Positions 57,337 through 64,000 of a DNA stretch of 64,000 bases are shown piece by piece; position 1 is the first letter of the stretch, and each line of letters begins with the position of its first letter. The position numbers and the translations under genes are program-made. The notes below the pieces were generated by a model that worked only from the letters and a program-made list of their open reading frames with translations, had not been told where the DNA came from and did no database searches. Origin of the DNA: Roseitalea sp. (lineage in GTDB: Bacteria; Pseudomonadota; Alphaproteobacteria; Rhizobiales; Rhizobiaceae); the NCBI GenBank assembly GCA_017642895.1, contig JAEPON010000017.1, positions 1 through 64,000 on the forward strand. Reading direction: 5' to 3'.

Positions 57337-57392
57337 GGGTTAACCGGCGGTTGTGCCGATTATCGGCTTTCATGAGGGTTAACCGCTGGTTG
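57337..57392 (-). promoter_or_regulatory. Tandem 17-bp direct repeats (operator-like)
   Basis: GGGTTAACCGGCGGTTG at 57337-57353 and GGGTTAACCGCTGGTTG at 57376-57392 match in 15 of 17 positions and are 39 bases apart start to start. Each contains a GGTTAACC palindrome. They lie 53-108 bases upstream of the small membrane-protein gene, where a regulator could bind. Confidence 0.5.
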
Positions 57393-57514
57393 ATGCGGGC
57401 TGGACGGCACAATCGCCAACGCGGTGGGGGTCGATGTCGGCCGGCGATCGCCGCCGGTCAAGCCGCGGTACCGCCGCGATGTGGAAAAGCGCTTCCGGCT
57501 GTCGGCCGCTGACA

Positions 57515-57564
57515 TGGCGATCCCGGCAGGATTCGAATCTGCGACCCTCAGATTAGGAATTCGA
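57515..57564 (-). tRNA. 3' remnant of tRNA-Arg (CCT), attachment site
   Basis: On the minus strand this reads as the anticodon arm with CCT, the variable loop, the T arm (GGTTCGAATC-like, here AGATTCGAATC), the acceptor 3' strand and CCA. The 5' half of the tRNA is missing: sequence right of 57564 no longer pairs. A 3' tRNA fragment next to a tyrosine recombinase is the usual att scar of island integration, in which the full tRNA is kept at the other end, presumably beyond the right edge. Confidence 0.8.
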
Positions 57565-57728
57565 TTTTGACCGTTGCCTATAGATTGATGTTAATTTCTC
57601 GTTGTTCCTAGAACATTGAAATATATGGGTTTATGGTTTTAGAGCATTTATCGCTTTGGACGGCGGTTCGTTCATGTTGGACGCCATTTTCGTCTGCTTG
57701 GCTTTGAACTCCACATGCAGATCACATT

Positions 57729-58691
57729 ATGAAGCTTACGAAACGAAATCTGGATTCACTTGAAGCCGCCGGCAAACGATACTTCGTCTGGGACGATGCA
57801 CTGCAAGGGTTTGGTGTCAGGGTAGAAGCCAGTGGCCGGAAGACATTCCTATGTCGCTACCGAAGTCTTGGCGTTCGACGGCAGTACGCGCTGGGCAGGT
57901 ATGGGACGATCACACCGGATCAAGCCCGTGCGGAGGCACGGCGTATTCTGGGTTCCGTTTCACTTGGCAACGATCCAGCCCACGAACGTCAAGAACGGAA
58001 TGCGGCAGTCAGCTTTTCTGAACTGTTTGACGCTTACTTGGCTGGGCACGGGCCGAAGCTGAAACCAAAGACACTTGATGATTACAAGTGCGGCATAAAC
58101 AAACACGTCCTGCCAGCTATCGGTAAGCTGAAGGCTGAGAACGTCACGGTCCAGGACATTAATGCGATCCATGTAGGACTGGTCGGTCATCCGCATCGCG
58201 CCAACCGCGTCGTTGCCTATATGAGCAGCGTATTCTCCTGGGCCACCGAAAACGGCTACATTGAGCGAGGCATCAACCCGGCGGGTGCTATCAAACGGTT
58301 CCGAGAAAGCGGCCGTGAACGTTATCTGTCAAAGGATGAAATCAATCGCCTGGGTGCTATCCTTGTTGAAGCCGAAACCAGCGGCTTGCCATGGGAGATC
58401 AAGGCCACCGGCGACAAAGCCAAACACATAGCCAAGACCAATCAGGCCATCGTCTATCCGCTGCGTGTCACCAATGCTATCCGGCTGCTTCTGCCGACGG
58501 GGTGCCGTTTGCGCGAGATCCTTCATCTGCGCTGGTCGGAAGTCGATTTGGAGCGCGGGCTGTTGTTGCTGCCGGATTCCAAGACGGGCCAAAAGACCGT
58601 CATACTCAACCGGTCGGCCATCGCAATCCTGTCGTCATCTGAACGAGTCGGGTCATTCGTCGTGCGTCGGAAGCGATTGGTTTGCTTTTGA
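57729..58691 (+). pseudogene. Truncated tyrosine recombinase (P4-type integrase)
   Basis: A 320-residue remnant of a site-specific integrase. An N-terminal arm-binding DUF4102-like domain (1-85), a core-binding domain (about 95-190) and the first part of the catalytic domain are present, with Arg260 in TGCRLREILHLRW and Lys285 in DSKTGQKT. The protein stops just after this, so the HxxR motif and the nucleophilic Tyr are absent; relatives are near 400 residues. The last ~15 codons (ERVGSFVVRRKRLVCF) look out of register with the family. It is therefore probably inactive. Confidence 0.85.
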
Positions 58692-59000
58692 GCGCCGCAT
58701 TGATTGAGGACGAGTCCGAGACGGTTGACAGCCAAGGCGCTCTTTGAGCCGATCCATTCGTCGCGTCTGCCATATGGTTGCTGCGATTGGTTCATCCCCT
58801 AGGCCATGGCCGCTCTGGCGGCAAGGCGGCCATCCGACAAGCCGTCTCGCATGGGGGCCGGAGGGACCTATCGACGATACTGAGCAGTGTTTGCGCTACG
58901 GCGTGTCGCGTTGCTCTAAATCGAATGCCTCTTGGGTCAACTCCGAAATGACAAACAAGCAATTGGCCGAGGTTTCAACTGGCTCTAATGCCCAGTCGCT
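58692..59000. other. Gene-free 309-bp stretch after the integrase
   Basis: Only short, frame-inconsistent ORFs. I could not see the missing integrase C-terminus in any frame here. It may be the junction of a deletion or a decayed fragment. Confidence 0.3.
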
Positions 59001-59894
59001 CTACAGTCGAAGCCCGCAAAGCACGTCCCATAATGTCTGCAAAGGACCCTCCATCAGCTCGAAGCGGCGCACGGCAGTCAGAACAAGCGGTGTTGACGGC
59101 AACCGATCGGAAAGATCCACCAGCCGCCGCTCGTCAAGAGCCGGTTTGACCAGGCTCTCTGGCAGCCAGGCGACGGCGAGGCCATCAATCGCGAAGCGCA
59201 AGGCGGCCAGTGTCAAAGCCGTTTCCGTGCGAAGAGTGATCCGCCAGCCGTCGGGCAGATTGGGCAAGATCTCGGTTATCATTATCTCGCCGAGAAAGAC
59301 ATGCACCGGATAGGCGACGATTGGTAGCGAGGCGTTGGCACCAGCGTCAGGCACCAACTCCGCGTCTGCCGCAACCGGCACCAAACGCTCGTGCCGCAAA
59401 TCGACGCTTTCAAACGGTTGCTTCTGACTGATCACCGGATCTGACTGGCGCCGATAAATCAACATGGCGTCCGCTTGGAGGGTCGCCAGTTGTACCAAGC
59501 AGTCATGATGGTTGGCAGACCTCAGACGGACCGATAATTCCGGAGCCCGTTCGGCCAGTCTGGCGACAACTTCGCTCGCCGCTGTGGTCGAAATCGAATG
59601 CTGACTGACGACCACCAACTGGTTCTGCATCTCCTGATCGGATTGTCGTAGCTCATTTCGAATTTCGCGAAGGTCAGCGCGGGCGCGACGCATGGAGTTG
59701 ACCTGCTTCAAAACCGCCGGCGATGGCTTGACCGGCTTTGAGGTTCGGTCGAACAGCGGCACGCCCAGCGCTTCCTCTATGCTCCGAATTCGTCGCGAAA
59801 ACGCAGACTGAGTGACGCGACGATGCTCAGCTGCAGCCGCCAACGAGCCCTCCTCGATAACGGCAAGAATGTCCTCCAGCCATTCCAGTCTCAC
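59001..59894 (-). CDS. LysR-type transcriptional regulator
   Basis: A 297-residue LysR regulator. An N-terminal winged helix-turn-helix (1-60: AAAAEHRRVTQSAFSRRIRSIEEALGVPLFDR) precedes a coiled helix and an effector-binding domain (about 90-290). It is divergent from the N-acyl-D-amino-acid deacylase operon at 60404, which is the usual position for a LysR regulator of that operon. The inducer is unknown; an acylated amino acid is plausible. Confidence 0.92.
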   Translation of the reverse strand: MRLEWLEDILAVIEEGSLAAAAEHRRVTQSAFSRRIRSIEEALGVPLFDRTSKPVKPSPAVLKQVNSMRRARADLREIRNELRQSDQEMQNQLVVVSQHSISTTAASEVVARLAERAPELSVRLRSANHHDCLVQLATLQADAMLIYRRQSDPVISQKQPFESVDLRHERLVPVAADAELVPDAGANASLPIVAYPVHVFLGEIMITEILPNLPDGWRITLRTETALTLAALRFAIDGLAVAWLPESLVKPALDERRLVDLSDRLPSTPLVLTAVRRFELMEGPLQTLWDVLCGLRL

Positions 59895-60269
59895 TCGGAA
59901 GCTCCCTCAAACTTGCAAGAAGTGCATATAGGTTGGCAACGCCCAAAAACGAAATCAACGCAGAGCACAGACGGTCGGGCGGCATCGGACACGCGCGAGA
60001 AGCGGGGCCTACCTTTTGCATCAGGCTCTCGCGGGCTACCCCCGACCCCGCACGAAGCCAGCTTACGTTCATTCCGTCTTTTTCGCATAAAACATGGATG
60101 ATCATGCGAAGCGCGTACCGATCGAGTGGGGTACTTTGGCAGGCGACCATCAGGGGCACCAGCTAATGGTTCAAACGTGTGGCAGCTGGTGTCAGCCTTA
60201 CCTCGACAGCGGGATGCAAGGACCGTAGCTCGCCTGATCTTGAGTTCAGACTGACTGGATCGATGTGAG

Positions 60270-60294
60270 AAACATGCGTGTGATGCATGTTTCG
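60270..60294. promoter_or_regulatory. Inverted repeat, LysR-type operator candidate
   Basis: GAAACATGC (60270-60278), seven bases, GCATGTTTC (60286-60294): perfect 9-bp arms. The inner ATGC-N7-GCAT fits the T-N11-A LysR box. It lies between the divergent LysR gene and the deacylase gene. Confidence 0.55.
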
Positions 60295-60311
60295 TTGCGG
60301 AATTTGCATTA

Positions 60312-60357
60312 GACAAGTTGTCAGAGTTGTCCATAATCACTTTTGCACACGTGTGCA
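60312..60357. promoter_or_regulatory. Two further dyads upstream of the deacylase gene
   Basis: GACAAGTTGTC (60312-60322; arms GACAA/TTGTC around one base) and TGCACACGTGTGCA (60344-60357; perfect 14-bp palindrome). They lie 47-92 bases before the GTG start, in the position of an operator overlapping the promoter. A GntR- or LacI-type regulator would be expected to bind such sites; none is seen inside the window. Confidence 0.5.
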
Positions 60358-60403
60358 TAAATCGAACAACGAGTAAACCCGAAACGCCATCGCAGGTGCA
60401 AAG

Positions 60404-61996
60404 GTGTTTGACGTAACTCTTCAGGGCGGCGCGATCTACGATGGCAACGGAGGCGAGCCATATGGAGCCGACATCGCCGTCAAGAACGGCCAGATTGTCG
60501 CAATTGGTCAGCTTGCGAATTTTGAGACGGCCGAGCTTCTGGACATAAACGGCCTGGCAGTCTGCCCCGGCTTCATCGATATCCATACTCATTCGGACTT
60601 CACACTGCTGGTGAACGGCAAGGCGGATAGCCAAGTTCACCAAGGCGTTACCACCGAAGTCGTTGGACAATGCGGAACCAGTTGCGCGCCGGCGCGTTGC
60701 GACCGCGACATTGAAGTCATGGCGCCTGGCTTCAAACACGGTTTTGCGAGTTTGGGATGGCGAAGCTTCGGGGATTATCTTGATGCGCTGGAGAAGCAAT
60801 CACTTGGGGTCAATGTAGCTGCGTTCGTCGGCCACGGCACCGTCCACCGGGCAGTGCTGGGGAACGTAAACACCCCGCCGAATCCAGACGAAGTCGAAGC
60901 CATGGCGCACATGGTCGAAGAAGCAGTCGATCATGGCGCTATGGGCTTTTCGACCGGGCTCGAATACTGGCCGGGCAGCGTTTCTGCGCCCGAGCATATT
61001 GCTCCTCTTGTGGAAGTCGTCGCTAAGCGCGATCTGCTGTACGCAACCCATGTCCGCAATCGCGATATCTACTACGATCTGGGCTTCGGTGAAGCACTGA
61101 CGACGGCCAGGTCGGCCGGCGCCAAGCTGCAAATATCGCATATCCAGCCGAAATTCGGTGCGCCCGAATATGCGATGCAACACTCAATCGAAATGATCGA
61201 GACAGGCCGCCGATATGGCATCGACGTAGCTTTCGATGTGATACCTCACGAGTGGTCTCACACCAGCGTTTTGGCGATCTTGCCGCAATGGGCCCAAGAA
61301 GGTGGTATAGCCGCTGTGTTGGAGAGGCTTGCTCGCCCGGAGCTTCGCGAAAGCCTAAAAGTCAATCCAAAGCCGATTTGGAGGATAGTTGCCGCCGGGC
61401 GCTGGGGTGACATTGTCCTGATGCAGTCGGAAGCCAACTCCGATCTGGTCGGCTTGACGTTTTCGGAGATCGGAAGGCAACGAGGCAAGCCACCGTTCGA
61501 CGTCGCGCTGGATCTGCTTCTCGAAGAAGGCGAGAACATCAACCGTCTCCTTTGGACCTCCCGGTCTTTTCGTCAGTCCGATATCGAGTTGTGCTTGAAT
61601 CATCCGCAATGCGCTGTGATGTCTGACACCTGGGCTTTATCGTCTCAGGGCCCGCTCGCAGACCATATCGGTTCTCTATCCGGCTATGGTTGGGCTGCAC
61701 GGTTTCTGCGCACGTACGTGCGAGAGCGCAAAATACTCTCATTTTCCGAGGCTATCAGGCGGATAACGTCATTGCCGGCAGATCGCTTGGGGCTGTCTGG
61801 CCGGGGCCGACTGGCAAAAGGCTCAAGTGCGGACATTACCGTATTGGATCCAGCAACAATCACCGATCACGATACTGTCGAACAGCCGAGACGCTACGCC
61901 AGCGGCATCGCTCACGTGATGGTCAACGGCAAGTTGTCGATGCGCAACGGGAAGCGAACACACATCAACAACGGCTCGGTCCTGCGCCATCGATAG
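60404..61996 (+). CDS. N-acyl-D-amino-acid deacylase (D-aminoacylase) family amidohydrolase
   Basis: A 530-residue amidohydrolase-superfamily enzyme. Metal-binding HTHSD (61-65), Cys90 in GQCG (a metal ligand characteristic of D-aminoacylases), then YATHVRNRD, ISHIQPK and GFSTGLEY, with a C-terminal VLDPATITD beta-domain segment typical of the family. It should remove acyl groups from N-acyl-D-amino acids or a related amide. The start is a GTG. The solute-binding protein and permease genes downstream suggest uptake and cleavage of one substrate. Confidence 0.88.
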   Translation: MFDVTLQGGAIYDGNGGEPYGADIAVKNGQIVAIGQLANFETAELLDINGLAVCPGFIDIHTHSDFTLLVNGKADSQVHQGVTTEVVGQCGTSCAPARCDRDIEVMAPGFKHGFASLGWRSFGDYLDALEKQSLGVNVAAFVGHGTVHRAVLGNVNTPPNPDEVEAMAHMVEEAVDHGAMGFSTGLEYWPGSVSAPEHIAPLVEVVAKRDLLYATHVRNRDIYYDLGFGEALTTARSAGAKLQISHIQPKFGAPEYAMQHSIEMIETGRRYGIDVAFDVIPHEWSHTSVLAILPQWAQEGGIAAVLERLARPELRESLKVNPKPIWRIVAAGRWGDIVLMQSEANSDLVGLTFSEIGRQRGKPPFDVALDLLLEEGENINRLLWTSRSFRQSDIELCLNHPQCAVMSDTWALSSQGPLADHIGSLSGYGWAARFLRTYVRERKILSFSEAIRRITSLPADRLGLSGRGRLAKGSSADITVLDPATITDHDTVEQPRRYASGIAHVMVNGKLSMRNGKRTHINNGSVLRHR

Positions 61997-62127
61997 ACAA
62001 GCTGTCACCCGGCCGACTTTCGGCCCTCGTTGACGCAGGACACGGTGGCCGTAGAGCGCGATCTTGATCGATAGCCGGAATTTATTGTGACGGGCAAGGA
62101 TTGCCCAAGCCAAACAAGGAGAAGGCG

Positions 62128-63366
62128 ATGAACTTGTTGACCAAAAGTGCGCTTGTAGTGGGAGCTATTCTGGCATCGACCTCACTGGTGCACGCCGAAT
62201 GCCGGATTGAAACAGGGTCGATCCAGATGCTTGGTAACGAGTTTGCGGCACTGCAGGCCGTCGCGGATCGGGTTGAGGAATGCGCGTCTGAAACCATCGA
62301 CGTCTCAATCAATCTTACCAAGGAGTTTGGCAAGCTTCAGGTCGCCGCACTTTCAGCCGATCCGGCCGAGTATTCTGTTGTGATTACCGACAATGGCGCA
62401 CTGGTGCCATTGATGAACGAAGGGCTGGTGCGTCCGCTTGATGACCTCGTTGAGCAGTATGGGGAAGGGTTAAACGAAAGTCAGCTTATAAGGGTCGACG
62501 GAAAGGTCATGGCAATTGCGTTCATGGCCAATGCACAGCACTTGTTCTATCGGGCCGACATCCTTGAGCAAGTGGGCGTAGACATCCCGTCGTCCTACGA
62601 AGAAATCATCCGCGCAGCACAGGCGATCAGGGACGCCGGGATCATGGAGCATCCTTTTGCGACCAACTCGAAAGTCGGTTGGAACTTGGGAGAGGAGTTC
62701 GTCAACATGTACCTGGGTTATGGCGGCTCCTTCTTTGCGGCAGGCTCGGCTGAGCCTGCGATCAACAATCAAACGGGCATAGATGCGCTGAACTCCATCA
62801 AGACGCTGACCGAGTACTCAAATCCTGACTTTTTGACATTCGATTCAAACGCCACTCAGGCACTTTGGGAAGCGGGTGAGATTGCGCTGGCGATAATGTG
62901 GGGATCTCGCGGCTCGTCAATTCTCGACGATGAAGGTTCAACGTCGCAGATTGTAAGCAACACGGTATTGGCAGGTGCGCCATCGGTTGGCGGAAACGAC
63001 AAGCCAGCAACAACGCTCTGGTGGGATGGGTTCGCCATTGCTGCCAACGCTTCCGATGAAGACGCCGAAGCCAGTTTTCGAGCCATGATGCATGCGCTGT
63101 CGCCGGGACTGCTCGAAGCGCATAACGATAAGGCGGTTTGGCTTGTTCGGGGCTATCAACCTACCCCCGCTGCCACCGGCGTTTCTGCCAGCGCGTCTAA
63201 CGGAGCGTCGCCATACCCCATGCTGCCGTACATGGGATTGCTGCATGATGCATTGGGCGCCAACTTGGGAGACTTCCTGCAGGGGCGTGAACCGGCCGAG
63301 CAAGCATTGGCGGACGCAGAGGCGGCCTATCGAACAGCCGCCAGGGAAAAGGGCTTCCTCAACTAG
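62128..63366 (+). CDS. ABC transporter extracellular solute-binding protein (family 1-like)
   Basis: A 412-residue periplasmic binding protein. Signal peptide about 1-23 (ending LVHA). The mature region has the two-lobe pattern of carbohydrate-type binding proteins (SAEYSVVITDNGALVPLMNEGLVRPLDDL, hinge near TLWWDGFAIAANASDEDAEASFRAMMH). A perfect AAGGAG ribosome site is 6 to 7 bases before the ATG. It follows the deacylase by 131 bases and a permease gene follows it, so it is part of one transport unit. Substrate not determined by sequence. Confidence 0.88.
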   Translation: MNLLTKSALVVGAILASTSLVHAECRIETGSIQMLGNEFAALQAVADRVEECASETIDVSINLTKEFGKLQVAALSADPAEYSVVITDNGALVPLMNEGLVRPLDDLVEQYGEGLNESQLIRVDGKVMAIAFMANAQHLFYRADILEQVGVDIPSSYEEIIRAAQAIRDAGIMEHPFATNSKVGWNLGEEFVNMYLGYGGSFFAAGSAEPAINNQTGIDALNSIKTLTEYSNPDFLTFDSNATQALWEAGEIALAIMWGSRGSSILDDEGSTSQIVSNTVLAGAPSVGGNDKPATTLWWDGFAIAANASDEDAEASFRAMMHALSPGLLEAHNDKAVWLVRGYQPTPAATGVSASASNGASPYPMLPYMGLLHDALGANLGDFLQGREPAEQALADAEAAYRTAAREKGFLN

Positions 63367-63431
63367 GACGCTGGACCACCTGCAGGGCGCGCACCCGCGC
63401 GCCCTCCCACCTACAGTCGCCGAGCATCTTT

Positions 63432-64000
63432 ATGCCGCACCGCACTTTTCTCGGATTCATTTTTGCGCCGCTGCTCGCAATGATCCTCTTCATTGCGATG
63501 CCAATCGTATCTGTTGTTCTGCAATCGTTCCACATCGAGCACGAGCAGGTCGTTATCCAGACCGAGACTTGTGGGCCATTCGGATGTACCTATTCAACGG
63601 CTATCGACACAGCGGCAACCGAGCAACTAAGACGCGAGCAACCTCTCGGTCGGTTCGTCGGGCTCGACAACTACCTGGACCGCGGACACCTTGCTGCGGA
63701 TGAAGTCCAACATGCTTGGAGGACTGCAGGATCAATCGGCGCGTTTATGACGCAGCTGATGAATTTGCCGTTCTACAATGCGCTTGCCTTCACACTCTTC
63801 TACACCTTTACGGTAACGCCACTGGTTTTGGTTCTAGGGTTTGCCATCGCGCTTGGTGTCAATAACTTGCCCAAGCTGCTGCGTGGGCCGACCATTTTTG
63901 GCTCGCTGCTCCCGATGATCGTGACACCACTTGTTGGATCGCTGGTCCTTTTCTGGATGATCGATGCGCAAGGCGTGATTGGCAAGAATCTGCAACTGCT
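63432..64000 (+). CDS. ABC transporter permease, 5' part (runs off window)
   Basis: The first 189 residues of a membrane permease; the reading frame is open to the window edge. A membrane helix near 10-30 (IFAPLLAMILFIAMPIVS) is followed by a loop with two Cys (CGPFGC), then a helix near 118-142 (NALAFTLFYTFTVTPLVLVLGF) and another near 155-180. This matches MalF/UgpA-type carbohydrate importer subunits. It starts 65 bases after the binding-protein gene. Confidence 0.82.
   Translation, partial: MPHRTFLGFIFAPLLAMILFIAMPIVSVVLQSFHIEHEQVVIQTETCGPFGCTYSTAIDTAATEQLRREQPLGRFVGLDNYLDRGHLAADEVQHAWRTAGSIGAFMTQLMNLPFYNALAFTLFYTFTVTPLVLVLGFAIALGVNNLPKLLRGPTIFGSLLPMIVTPLVGSLVLFWMIDAQGVIGKNLQL

Noticed and set aside
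59891-60799. A 302-codon minus-strand frame over the LysR-deacylase intergenic region
   Set aside because: It runs over the deacylase start and operator dyads, has Cys/Arg/His-rich composition and no domain.

Overview
The window is a GC-rich piece of an alphaproteobacterial chromosome, most probably from the order Hyphomicrobiales (Rhizobiales). The evidence is the mdh-sucC-sucD-sucA-sucB-lpdA order, a CarD regulator beside an RpoH2-type sigma factor, a CpdR-like receiver beside hpt, an Omp19-like inhibitor lipoprotein, the lysA/LptM-like lipoprotein/argH/tlpA block, and rhizobial-type palindromic intergenic repeats. Genus cannot be fixed from the sequence alone.

Layout. 1-3525: the 3' half of a TPP riboswitch and the thiBPQ thiamine importer. 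3659-11737: an M48 lipoprotein protease, a large DUF4175 membrane protein, lysA with a small lipoprotein, and argH divergent from a TlpA-like thioredoxin with overlapping start codons. 11738-12331: an unusual regulatory intergenic region with an imperfect 84-bp duplication, GANTC sites, LexA-type motifs and a CtrA-type box. 12332-19925: Suv3-like helicase, S4 protein, FdxA, CarD, RpoH2, CpdR-like regulator, hpt and a membrane protein. 20088-21787: a tiny secreted protein, a MipA-like porin and a DUF2867 protein. 21798-31672 (minus strand): the TCA-cycle operon mdh, exported protein, sucC, small membrane protein, sucD, sucA, sucB, lpdA. 31976-38017: VOC, NUDIX, zapE, Omp19-like lipoprotein, rpsP, two GNAT acetyltransferases and ffh. 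38320-47061: an orphan acidic protein, a bicarbonate module (beta carbonic anhydrase, SbtB-like, SbtA-like), an MBL-fold enzyme, dapF, mtaB, ftsY and septation protein A. 47137-48859: a ClbS/DfsB-like protein, a NUDIX hydrolase and a small beta-barrel.

48980-55784 is the most interesting block. It holds a GGDEF/EAL protein, an alpha-oxoamine-synthase enzyme followed 2 bp later by an atypical receiver, and, facing it, a six-helix hybrid histidine kinase followed by a second receiver. This resembles the parts list of the alpha-hydroxyketone signalling systems cqsA/cqsS and lqsA/lqsR/lqsS. I propose it as a candidate small-molecule signalling system; this is inference from architecture and gene order.

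57515 to the right edge looks like the end of an integrated genomic island. It starts with a 3' tRNA-Arg(CCT) remnant, followed by a truncated tyrosine recombinase, a LysR regulator, an N-acyl-D-amino-acid deacylase, and a binding-protein-dependent ABC importer that runs off the window. The DNA there is visibly more AT-rich than the rest.

Housekeeping genes are called with high confidence from conserved motifs. Start codons were moved from the longest open frame where a Shine-Dalgarno sequence, a gene overlap or the usual protein start argued for it. No rRNA, complete tRNA or CRISPR array was seen.
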